Shown here piece by piece: positions 1-6,176 of a stretch of 6,805 bases of DNA. The stretch spans positions 1 through 6,805 of the forward strand of contig JAUVCU010000084.1 in the NCBI GenBank assembly GCA_030590715.1, in the 5' to 3' direction. How positions within the stretch are numbered: position 1 is the first letter of the stretch; every line of letters starts with the position of its first letter. The stretch is from Lentisphaeria bacterium (GTDB lineage Bacteria > Verrucomicrobiota > Lentisphaeria > Victivallales > JAUVCU01). The position numbers and the translations under genes are program-made. A model generated the notes under the pieces. That model did not search any database, was not told where the DNA came from, and saw only the letters and a program-made list of their open reading frames with translations.

Positions 1-1
1 A

Positions 2-505
2 CCAATGCCGGAACAATTGGAAAAAGTGGCGAACACCGTCAGGAAATTTGGTGGCGGAAAACTGGTGGATGCATTTGAAGCAAAAATGAACCAGTCAGCA
101 GAACAGGCGGCAAAGCTTGCAGCACCGGTATTCATGGATGCTATTTCCGACATGACGTTTGAAGATGCAAAAGGGATTCTTTATGGCGGGGATACAGCTG
201 CAACAAACTACTTCCACAAAACTACGGCTAAGAATCTCAAAGAGGTTTACATGCCGGTTGTAACGGAACAAATGAATGATTTAGGAGCAGTTCAGGCCTA
301 CAACAAGCTGGTAGCCAGCTACAACAAAATCCCGTTTGTAAAACCGGTTAACTTTAACGTTGAAAACTATGTTACAGACAATGCTTTAAACGGACTGTTT
401 TCTGTGCTTGCGGAAGAAGAAAAGAAGATCAGAAAAGATCCCGTTGCAAGAACCAGTGAAATTCTAAAAACTGTTTTCGGGAAACTAGACCAAGTCAAAC
501 AATAG
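2..505 (+). CDS. DUF4197 family protein, 5'-truncated by the window edge
   Basis: The frame is open to the left edge (the codon before the first visible ATG at 5 is CCA), so this ATG is probably internal. The 166 residues seen are the C-terminal two thirds of a protein family usually around 230-260 residues long. Family motifs, counted from the ATG at 5, are MNQSAEQAAK (28-37), GGDTAATNYF (61-70), YVTDNALNGLF (122-132), EEEKKIRKDPVART (137-150) and ILKTVFG (153-159) just before the end. The pattern of conserved blocks matches DUF4197 (from memory of the family). These proteins usually carry an N-terminal signal peptide and are thought to be periplasmic or lipoproteins, but that end is not visible here. 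No catalytic function is known. The stop TAG is followed within 20 nt by a strong terminator hairpin, so the gene ends its transcript here. Its only neighbour in view runs tail-to-tail. Confidence 0.88.
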   Translation, partial: PMPEQLEKVANTVRKFGGGKLVDAFEAKMNQSAEQAAKLAAPVFMDAISDMTFEDAKGILYGGDTAATNYFHKTTAKNLKEVYMPVVTEQMNDLGAVQAYNKLVASYNKIPFVKPVNFNVENYVTDNALNGLFSVLAEEEKKIRKDPVARTSEILKTVFGKLDQVKQ

Positions 506-522
506 CTTTCAAAAATAATAGG

Positions 523-553
523 GCTTCGTTCAACTCATGTTGACGAAGCTTTT
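523..553. terminator. Bidirectional Rho-independent terminator
   Basis: GCTTCGTTCAAC pairs with GTTGACGAAGC around a TCAT loop, with a single bulged T on the 5' arm. On the plus strand it is followed by TTTT. Read from the minus strand, the stem is followed by CTATTATTTTTG, a broken U-rich tract. It lies between two convergent genes (stops at 505 and 557), so it probably ends both the DUF4197 transcript and the membrane protein/transglutaminase operon. Confidence 0.85.
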
Positions 554-556
554 AGT

Positions 557-2383
557 TTAGATAGAATATTTTTTCTTGATCTGTGCCGCAGCTTTTACGT
601 CATTATTATTTTGATATGCTTTAACGATGCATTTCCTTAGCGATTTCTTCCCAGACTTACTATCAACATTCGACATTAAGGAGTTAATATAAGGAACGAT
701 AAATTCAACAGCCTCACTCGTTTGTCCGCTTTTTGCTGTTACATACAAATACTTTTGAAGGAAATTAAGCAACTTCATCATTTCATTTTTTTGGCTTCTA
801 AGGACCTTTTCCATATATTTTCGTGCTTTAAGATATTTCTTATCAAAGATAAGAGAATTAACATGCTCCAGATGAATAGAGCGTTGAAGATCATCACGAC
901 CGCCTCTAACTTTAAGTTTTGCCCTACGAAGCAATAGATCTGCTTCGTCATGCTTACCAGTCAAATGAAGCACTCTGAACTGATACCTAATAGTGTTAGC
1001 AACGATATCTGGAAATTTTCTAAAAGCGGACTCCTTCTGCTGTAAAAGAGTAAATAGTTGCTCCCACCTTTTATCATATGTATATCGGGTTTCCATAAAT
1101 ACCCATGCCTCCAATTTCAAAGGAAAAAGCTTGATTGCACGCAGACAGAAACTCTCGGCCTTATTTCTCATTCTCTCCAGACTTAATATTTTTGCAATTT
1201 CAACATAAAGCATGGCTATCTTATAACTTTGCTGTCGGTTTGAGCGTGTATATAGTAACTCCATATCACGATCTGTTATGCGCTTATTTGTTTGTGGATG
1301 GATACCGTCACCGACAGTGTAATTATCGCTTTTATAGCGGCCAATATCCATAGCCCAACTATTTCTGTTTTTTTTATAAGAAAACCACGCATGGCCTGCA
1401 TTACGACCATCGCCACTGAAATACATTGCTGGAATTCCATAAGCACGAGCTGTCATAGTCGCATAATACGCCTGATCGACACAAATCCCGCCCTGCTTTA
1501 AAATATTAGCAAGGGTATAACGTCCTTTATAAGCAGCCCATGTGTATTGACCTATATTAAGCCTCGCATAGTCATATTTTATACTGCTGTACTTTTGTCC
1601 CCATTTTGAAAGAGAACCACTTATGTTTTTGTATACCCAATTCAGTTCAGAGACAGGCATAGGTGTATCAACAACATAAACGAGATCTGTCGCTGTTAGA
1701 TGCTTATAATAAAACTTAGAACGTCGTTTCTTGAATATCAGCTTAAAATATTCATACCGGTTAATAATATCTTTAGAAACAGGCAATTTTGAAACTGTAC
1801 TGACCTGACTATGGGTAAATGGTCGCTTCTGGTCCCAAACAACACTTAAAGCAAAAATAAGGTTAGAGAACTGATCGCACTCCTTAGCATCATATTTTAT
1901 TATCTTTTCAATTATATCTATAGCCTCGACAAAATCATCATTCTGTGAAATCAGATTTATAAAAATAGAGAGTTTTTGCTCTGAAGATAATATCCACGAT
2001 ATCGCATCCTGATGCTCCCATGCTTCATCCTTCACAGCTTCACATAACTCAATTAATCGGAAGACATCAGACAAAACACGCGTTCTCTGAGTTTCTTCAG
2101 AGAAGAAATCATCTTTAGATATCGTAAGAGCATTTTTTACAAACGCATCGAATACAATCTTTCTTGCTTCGCTAAAGCGGCCTGATTTCACCGCGTTGGA
2201 GACAAGGCTTCTCGCACAACTAGACAGCATTAAATATCCAGTTGTATCCGACTGAATAAGACTTTTCATTAACTTCGTCTGACTGTCGACGGGCTCTGAG
2301 CTTTGAAGAGCAGGAGAGTTTAGGGATGGAAAAAGAAAAAAGGAAAACACCACAAGTGCTTTCCCTGTTTTAATAAAATCCAT
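557..2383 (-). CDS. Exported transglutaminase-like protein with TPR-like C-terminal half
   Basis: This is a 608-residue protein. The N-terminus (K5 TGK, hydrophobic residues 9-20, S-P-A at 23-25) looks like a Sec signal peptide, so the protein is probably periplasmic or surface-exposed. Residues 30-270 are mostly helical and unrecognised. The transglutaminase-like core is at about 285-380, with the classic order Cys301 (GGICVDQAYYA), His331 (NAGHAWFSY) and Asp347 (WAMDIGRY), all present. Bacterial members of this fold are usually cysteine proteases or amidases rather than cross-linkers; the substrate is unknown. Residues 385-600 form repeated helix pairs with TPR-like spacing (for example A397..L401..A409..A416..P421..AW427), suggesting a protein-binding scaffold. 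The start ATG has AAAGG six bases upstream (2390-2394). The gene follows the membrane-protein gene by 27 nt on the same strand, so the two are very likely co-transcribed. The PVC-like architecture is recalled from family knowledge. The fold is fairly sure; the function is not. Confidence 0.85.
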   Translation of the reverse strand: MDFIKTGKALVVFSFFLFPSLNSPALQSSEPVDSQTKLMKSLIQSDTTGYLMLSSCARSLVSNAVKSGRFSEARKIVFDAFVKNALTISKDDFFSEETQRTRVLSDVFRLIELCEAVKDEAWEHQDAISWILSSEQKLSIFINLISQNDDFVEAIDIIEKIIKYDAKECDQFSNLIFALSVVWDQKRPFTHSQVSTVSKLPVSKDIINRYEYFKLIFKKRRSKFYYKHLTATDLVYVVDTPMPVSELNWVYKNISGSLSKWGQKYSSIKYDYARLNIGQYTWAAYKGRYTLANILKQGGICVDQAYYATMTARAYGIPAMYFSGDGRNAGHAWFSYKKNRNSWAMDIGRYKSDNYTVGDGIHPQTNKRITDRDMELLYTRSNRQQSYKIAMLYVEIAKILSLERMRNKAESFCLRAIKLFPLKLEAWVFMETRYTYDKRWEQLFTLLQQKESAFRKFPDIVANTIRYQFRVLHLTGKHDEADLLLRRAKLKVRGGRDDLQRSIHLEHVNSLIFDKKYLKARKYMEKVLRSQKNEMMKLLNFLQKYLYVTAKSGQTSEAVEFIVPYINSLMSNVDSKSGKKSLRKCIVKAYQNNNDVKAAAQIKKKYSI

Positions 2384-2410
2384 TGATGACCTTTTATTTT
2401 AACAAATGAA

Positions 2411-3292
2411 TCAGTGACTTTCACAGATATAATTTTGTCCGATACGGCCGACAAGACGATAGATATACGTTCTGAAGTACATATAGATGAAAACGAGCGC
2501 AAAAGTTACAGCAATGACAATGGGGCTGGCAAAATCGATATTCAGATCAACACCTTTAAAGCCCGGAGCAAACTGTAAAACACCACCCGAAACATCCAAT
2601 TTTGAAGACCAGATATATTTTTTGCCGAAATTAGAATAACTATCCAGCAACCAGGCAACTCCGCCCCAAAAAACAAGGTTAAGAGCAAGGTTGATAAAAT
2701 TAGAAAGCAAGAAAGCAAAAAGCATTTTAAAAGACCATGATGAGTGCAGATGAGTCTTCTTCTTTTTAGAAATGTATAAAGAGTAAAGAATTTTAAAGAA
2801 ACCTGATGTTAGGAAAAAACAGACAAAAGCAGAAAGGTACAAAATATGATTCTTTATATCTAAGGAGTAAAAAGACCTTAAATAAACGAAGGCCTGCAGA
2901 AAAAGATAAGATACAATGAAAGCACAAAGAGAGATTGCACTCCAGCAGAATATTGTCAAAAGCATTCTGGAATAAGTCCATAAACTGTCTTCACCAGAAG
3001 TGTTGTTTGACGTTTCAGAGCACAGAACAAGCAGCGGTTTGAACGTAAAACAAATAGAAAAAATTATGAGGCCTGCAACCAGACAGGTATATCCGATATT
3101 GACTCCTCCGTCAAAACCGTTGCCAAAAAACGAATAGCCTTCAGGCATAAATCGAGCCTGTAGTAAATAAGTAAAAATAGCAGAGGAGGACGCTTTGATA
3201 AAAATCTCAAACGAAGTAAAGATAACAGCTTTACATAAGAGATCCGCAACACTGGAAAACACAAAACTCACAGCACTAGATTCGCCTTTCAT
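2411..3292 (-). CDS. Polytopic membrane protein of unknown function
   Basis: I do not recognise the family of this 293-residue protein. It is strongly hydrophobic, with about five or six predicted membrane segments near residues 16-44 (less sure), 66-90, 107-136, 148-174, 188-217 and 254-280. The basic stretch KKKKTHLH (176-183) and the Arg-rich tail after 273 suggest by the positive-inside rule that these loops and both termini are cytoplasmic. The glycine-rich loops at 46-65 and 218-253 (with GGVLQFAPGFKG) would then face outward. The ATG is supported by AAGGGGTG four bases upstream (3297-3304), close to the AAGGGGAG used by the divergent kinase gene. It is the first gene of a two-gene unit with the downstream exported transglutaminase-like protein. 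A role as its membrane partner, or in moving or anchoring something at the envelope, is inference only. Confidence 0.8.
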   Translation of the reverse strand: MKGESSAVSFVFSSVADLLCKAVIFTSFEIFIKASSSAIFTYLLQARFMPEGYSFFGNGFDGGVNIGYTCLVAGLIIFSICFTFKPLLVLCSETSNNTSGEDSLWTYSRMLLTIFCWSAISLCAFIVSYLFLQAFVYLRSFYSLDIKNHILYLSAFVCFFLTSGFFKILYSLYISKKKKTHLHSSWSFKMLFAFLLSNFINLALNLVFWGGVAWLLDSYSNFGKKYIWSSKLDVSGGVLQFAPGFKGVDLNIDFASPIVIAVTFALVFIYMYFRTYIYRLVGRIGQNYICESH

Positions 3293-3410
3293 AGTTCACC
3301 CCTTAATAAATCATTTTTTATATAACGATACTATTAGATACAAAAAACAATAGCATAGGTTTAACAATTAACTACGGACTAAAATGTGATGATTCCAAAC
3401 TTTATCAACT

Positions 3411-3431
3411 CCGAAAATCGATGATAATCGG
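3411..3431. promoter_or_regulatory. Operator-like symmetrical dyad in the divergent intergenic region
   Basis: Two half-sites, CCGAnnATC and GATnnTCGG (n = A in all four positions), are arranged as mirror complements around a central GAT. This gives a 21-bp interrupted palindrome. It sits in the middle of the 221-bp gap between the divergent membrane-protein and kinase genes. Its centre is about 46 bases upstream of a possible kinase -10 box, which would suit a transcription factor acting on one or both genes. The rest of 3293-3513 is AT-rich, with nothing else I can assign. Confidence 0.4.
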
Positions 3432-3444
3432 AAACAAAAGAGAA

Positions 3445-3472
3445 TTTATCTTTAATGAAAGGCGAGTATAGT
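3445..3472 (+). promoter_or_regulatory. Possible sigma-70-like promoter of the kinase gene
   Basis: TATAGT (3467-3472) resembles a -10 box and has TTTATC (3445-3450) 16 bases upstream as a weak -35. It would start transcription near 3479, about 35 bases before the kinase ATG. The -35 matches only half of the consensus and the region is AT-rich, so this is a guess. No comparably convincing promoter could be picked for the minus-strand operon. Confidence 0.25.
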
Positions 3473-3513
3473 ATATCGACCAAAATATATGCAGTAACTC
3501 AAGGGGAGAAATC

Positions 3514-4884
3514 ATGAGCGAAAAATCGACTATAATTGCTGATGTCAGCTACAATAACTATATAGACTCTCTAACAACAACGAACAATCGAGCATCTATT
3601 GATACTTCTAATGAACTCGTCAATGAGTTTGTAACAAAGAGCACAATAATTGAAAATACTTTCCCTACCGAACAAGAACAGGTAATAGCAGAACGGTACC
3701 TGATAAAAAGAGTTCTCGGTAAAGGAGCATTCGGCAAGGTATTTCTGGCTGAAGACCTGAAGATTGGTCGCTTAGTCGCAATAAAGCAGTTAATGGGATT
3801 CCAAAACTCAGAGCAGAGAGTCTACGATAGATTCATACAGGAAGCCCGAATCGCCGGACGCCTCGAACATCCTAATGTGGTTTCGATTCACAACATTGAA
3901 GAGTTTGAAAACGAGACCTCGATTATTATGGAATATGTCGGTGGCGGCAACCTTGAAGAGATGATAAGGAAACATGGAAAATTAGCACCAATTCTTGCTT
4001 CAAGGTTGATGATAGGCATACTGACCGGACTTGATACAGCCCACCACATGGAAGTAATACACCGAGATGTTAAGCCGGCCAACATTCTGCTTGGTATAGG
4101 AAACACCCCGAAAGTGACGGACTTCGGAGTGGCCCACCTACCGGTAAATGCAGGCGGAGCGATTGAAGGCGATAACGAGGGCAGACTGATTGTCGGAACG
4201 CCGGAATATATGGCCCCTGAACTGGTAAAAGGAAAAATTCTGACACCAGCCAGCGACATATACTCAGCAGGCTGCATTTTCTTTGAAATGCTAACAGGGT
4301 ATCCGCCGATAATTGTAGGTAACAACGAAAACTTTATTGAGCAGCTTACGACAGAACCGAAGCCGGAGCTGCAAAAGCAACTGAACGGAGTTCCGGAGGC
4401 AATTTGTCAAATAATAGATAAGATGACAAACGAAGATCCAGAAGAACGATATCAGGATGCCATGGCCGTGATACGCGATCTGACTCTTGCATGCTCAAAA
4501 TTTGAAACGTCCCAGACCAAAGACCACTTGGATGTGATGATGTTTGCAAACAGTCCTGAGGCGATTTTGTACGACACTGTGTACCTGCTGCTTCTTGACG
4601 AAGTTATCACCATTGAAGAACGTGCCGAATTGAACAAAAGGGCTGAGCGCCTTGGTTTAAGTGAAATACAGGTACGAGAAATTGAAGAAAGGGTGAGAAA
4701 AGATCACAATATGACACCGCTTAAATCTCTTGAAAGTATAACAAAACTGATTTCATACTTCTTCAAGCAAAACAATGGAGAGAGATTATCAAATGAACAA
4801 AAAGAATTTCTGAAACAGAAACAAGTTCAATTGGAAGTAAAAGACGTTGAAATCGAGATTATAAAATCGGATATTCTCTTTTAA
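3514..4884 (+). CDS. Soluble Hanks-type serine/threonine protein kinase (PknB-like) with TerB-like tail
   Basis: This 456-residue protein is predicted to phosphorylate Ser/Thr on proteins with ATP. All core elements are present: glycine loop GKGAFGKV (69-76), Lys91 in VAIK, alpha-C Glu110, catalytic loop HRDVKPAN (183-190, Asp185, RD type), DFG (203-205), GTPEYMAPE (228-236), Asp248 and Arg312. It should therefore be active. Residues 1-55 are rich in S, T, N and I and contain KSTII twice (4-8 and 42-46), possible autophosphorylation or docking sites. Residues 350-395 (LLLLDEVITIEERAELNKRAERLGLS...) resemble the helical 'DGxIs..E...L..lA..LGLs' pattern of TerB-like domains. A helical tail follows to 456. 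There is no membrane segment, unlike classical PknB, so it should be cytosolic. AAGGGGAG (3501-3508) lies five bases before the ATG. It is divergent from the membrane-protein/transglutaminase operon, and mobile-element debris begins 20 bases after its stop. The kinase call is certain; the tail domain is tentative. Confidence 0.96.
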   Translation: MSEKSTIIADVSYNNYIDSLTTTNNRASIDTSNELVNEFVTKSTIIENTFPTEQEQVIAERYLIKRVLGKGAFGKVFLAEDLKIGRLVAIKQLMGFQNSEQRVYDRFIQEARIAGRLEHPNVVSIHNIEEFENETSIIMEYVGGGNLEEMIRKHGKLAPILASRLMIGILTGLDTAHHMEVIHRDVKPANILLGIGNTPKVTDFGVAHLPVNAGGAIEGDNEGRLIVGTPEYMAPELVKGKILTPASDIYSAGCIFFEMLTGYPPIIVGNNENFIEQLTTEPKPELQKQLNGVPEAICQIIDKMTNEDPEERYQDAMAVIRDLTLACSKFETSQTKDHLDVMMFANSPEAILYDTVYLLLLDEVITIEERAELNKRAERLGLSEIQVREIEERVRKDHNMTPLKSLESITKLISYFFKQNNGERLSNEQKEFLKQKQVQLEVKDVEIEIIKSDILF

Positions 4885-4904
4885 AAAATACTATTTATTT
4901 GAAC

Positions 4905-4984
4905 GTCAAGTAGGGTAAAGCAGAGTGATCAATATCTGCTTTACCCTCTCACAGAACCGTGCGTACGGACCTCGTAAACGGCTC
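4905..4984 (-). mobile_element. 3' remnant of a group II intron (domains V-VI and 3' splice end)
   Basis: Read on the minus strand, 4984-4954 forms a domain V-like hairpin. GAGCCGT pairs with ACGGTTC (one G-U), TACG pairs with CGTA above a bulge, and the AGC catalytic triad sits at the expected place next to the 5' end. At 31 nt it is a little shorter than the usual 34. Next comes TGTGAGA and a domain VI hairpin, GGGTAAAGCAGA/TCTGCTTTACCC, with 12 perfect pairs and a 10-nt loop (4946-4913). The sequence then reads CTACTTGAC, the usual form of a group II 3' end, with a candidate branch-point A seven bases from the boundary at 4905. No reverse transcriptase/maturase frame and no domains I-IV are present upstream, where IS1380-like sequence begins instead. 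The piece cannot splice by itself. It starts 20 bases beyond the kinase stop, in the opposite orientation. Confidence 0.72.
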
Positions 4985-5022
4985 ATGTCATTATTATTCC
5001 GGTAACGGAACGAAAATTCCAC

Positions 5023-5048
5023 TTTCAACCTAAAAAACGCAGTTGAAA
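5023..5048. repeat. Inverted repeat near the outer end of the IS1380-like remnant
   Basis: TTTCAAC (5023-5029) and GTTGAAA (5042-5048) are perfect 7-bp inverted arms around CTAAAAAACGCA. It lies between the intron tail and the 3' end of the transposase pseudogene, where the terminal sequence of the insertion element should be. It may be part of that terminal structure; the opposite end of the element is lost, so a matching terminal repeat cannot be checked here. The rest of 4985-5111 (non-coding, including the short palindrome GGAGGACCTCC at 5060-5070) shows nothing else assignable. Confidence 0.35.
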
Positions 5049-5111
5049 ATTTTGGTATTGGAGGACCTCCTGGTTGGAGTTTTTTCGTGATATAAGATCT
5101 CTTTTTGTTGT

Positions 5112-6110
5112 TTATAGATTCAAAAGAACCTGATAGCCGTTTGATACTGCGTTTAGGCTATTTTTATACTCGAAATCTTTAAATGCTTCCTTTAGAATCA
5201 CGGGCCACTTCTCCTCTTTGGTCAACTGCGTCGCAGTTGAAATCAGGCCGGATATGAAGTTGCTTATGCGCGTGAATTGCTGCAGAACTTTTTCTGCTTC
5301 AGCTCCTACGGCAGCAACATAGAAAATCCTACTCCCACCAGTTTTAGTAAGACGGCTTATTGTGTTTTGGTATAGTCTTCGGGACGTTATTGCTTCGAGA
5401 TATTTTTCTGGTTCAGCCAGCCTGCAGAAAATATTCCACCAGTTATAAACAAGTCCAATCAACCTCATCATGATCTGCGTGCGCTTGAGTTTCCTTGAAT
5501 TAAAGCCTCCCCATCCCCAGTGGTTCTTCAACTCGTCAAAGTTATTCTCGCAGTCCCCACGATCACGGTACAACTGGGCCAGAGCAGGAATATCGTGCCC
5601 CGTATTGGTGATAAGAACCTGATATTCATAATTGGGCAGTCATCGACAACAACAGCAAGTGGAAATTCCATTTGGTTTGGTTCAGGTGGAAGTTCCAAGA
5701 GCTTCGGTTTCTTAAGGTGTTTTCTACGAAGAACCACAACTATTCTTTTCGCGCTCCAACCGTGGAGCATCACTTCAGATTCATGACCGAGCCAGCCCTG
5801 TCCGGCATCTACCCAGTTATGTCACGGAGTCTCAAGCTTTGAAATCAGTTTTTTGATATTTGCCGTCTGCTTCAGTTTAAAAAGGAATTTCTGAGAATGT
5901 TCCTCGCAACCTGCCATTGTTCTTTCATTACCAAAACCAATGTCACCGCCCACAAGGTGCGGCCTGCACTGTGGAGGCATCTCGTCGATCAAACTCCATA
6001 GTCGACTATGAGAATGGCGGCCAGCGACTTCTTTACCAGAGTGAACCTCAACATCAAGGCTAAGGCGTAACGCGCCAATAAAATAAGCGATGTATGAGTT
6101 AAGTATGCGT
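5112..6110 (-). pseudogene. Decayed IS4-superfamily transposase (IS1380-like DDE), N-terminus missing
   Basis: On the minus strand, readable homology starts at about 6110 (RILNSYIAYF, then IGALRLSLDVEVHSGKE) and ends at the TAA at 5112-5114. It is spread over two frames. Recognisable parts are the second acidic catalytic residue in LVGGDIGFGNE (Asp codon at 5942-5944), GQGWLGHES, GWSAKRIVVVLRR, and the exact YREK signature Y-2-R-3-E-6-K in YRDRGDCENNFDELK (about 5570-5526). WGWGGF and YNWWNIF follow. An in-frame TGA (5822-5824) sits where a Trp is plausible (P-stop-HNWVDAGQGW). A one-base loss near 5631-5632 shifts the frame: VVDDCP lies upstream and YEYQVLITNTGHDIP downstream. The first catalytic Asp and roughly the N-terminal third are absent. 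In the same frame a TAA follows just beyond the homology, next to the IS1595-type gene. Assignment to IS1380 rather than another IS4-superfamily branch is from memory of the family. The product is certainly inactive. Confidence 0.82.
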
Positions 6111-6118
6111 AGTTATTG

Positions 6119-6170
6119 TATAATTCAGAATCAAACGAATCTAATAGGAAAGGGATGCTCCCTCGCGAGG
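6119..6170 (+). promoter_or_regulatory. Leader of the IS1595-type transposase: -10 box and palindrome
   Basis: TATAAT (6119-6124) is a perfect -10 hexamer with no clear -35 (the nearest, TTAAGT at 6099-6104, is spaced too closely). The perfect 10-bp palindrome CCTCGCGAGG (6161-6170) lies just before the ATG at 6177. Its GAGG (6167-6170) is also the likely Shine-Dalgarno sequence, six bases from the start, so a hairpin or bound repressor here could limit translation. The exact left end and inverted repeat of the element could not be placed; it must lie between about 6100 and 6170. Confidence 0.35.
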
Positions 6171-6176
6171 TTCGAT

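Noticed and set aside
2320..2502. 60-codon minus-strand frame across the junction of the operon genes
   Set aside because: It overlaps the ends of both real genes in another frame; the 27-nt gap with AAAGG before the ATG at 2383 fits a normal operon junction.
3888..4325. 145-codon minus-strand open frame inside the kinase
   Set aside because: It is antisense to the conserved catalytic core of the kinase, has no family motifs, and its openness follows from the codon use of the real gene.
4912..4947. Dedicated Rho-independent terminator of the kinase gene
   Set aside because: The hairpin is strong but is followed by CTCACAG rather than a T-tract. The flanking domain V-like hairpin and CTACTTGAC end explain it better as intron domain VI.
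5067..5085. Possible plus-strand terminator (CTCC/GGAG followed by six Ts)
   Set aside because: The stem is only four pairs and lies between mobile-element remnants; too weak to call.
5625..5640. Programmed ribosomal frameshift in the IS1380-like transposase
   Set aside because: There is no slippery heptamer at the frame change, the gene also has an upstream in-frame stop and lacks its N-terminus, and IS1380-type transposases are normally made from a single frame.
5520..5786. 88-codon plus-strand open frame opposite the transposase remnant
   Set aside because: The minus strand here encodes clear transposase motifs (YREK region); the plus-strand product has none.
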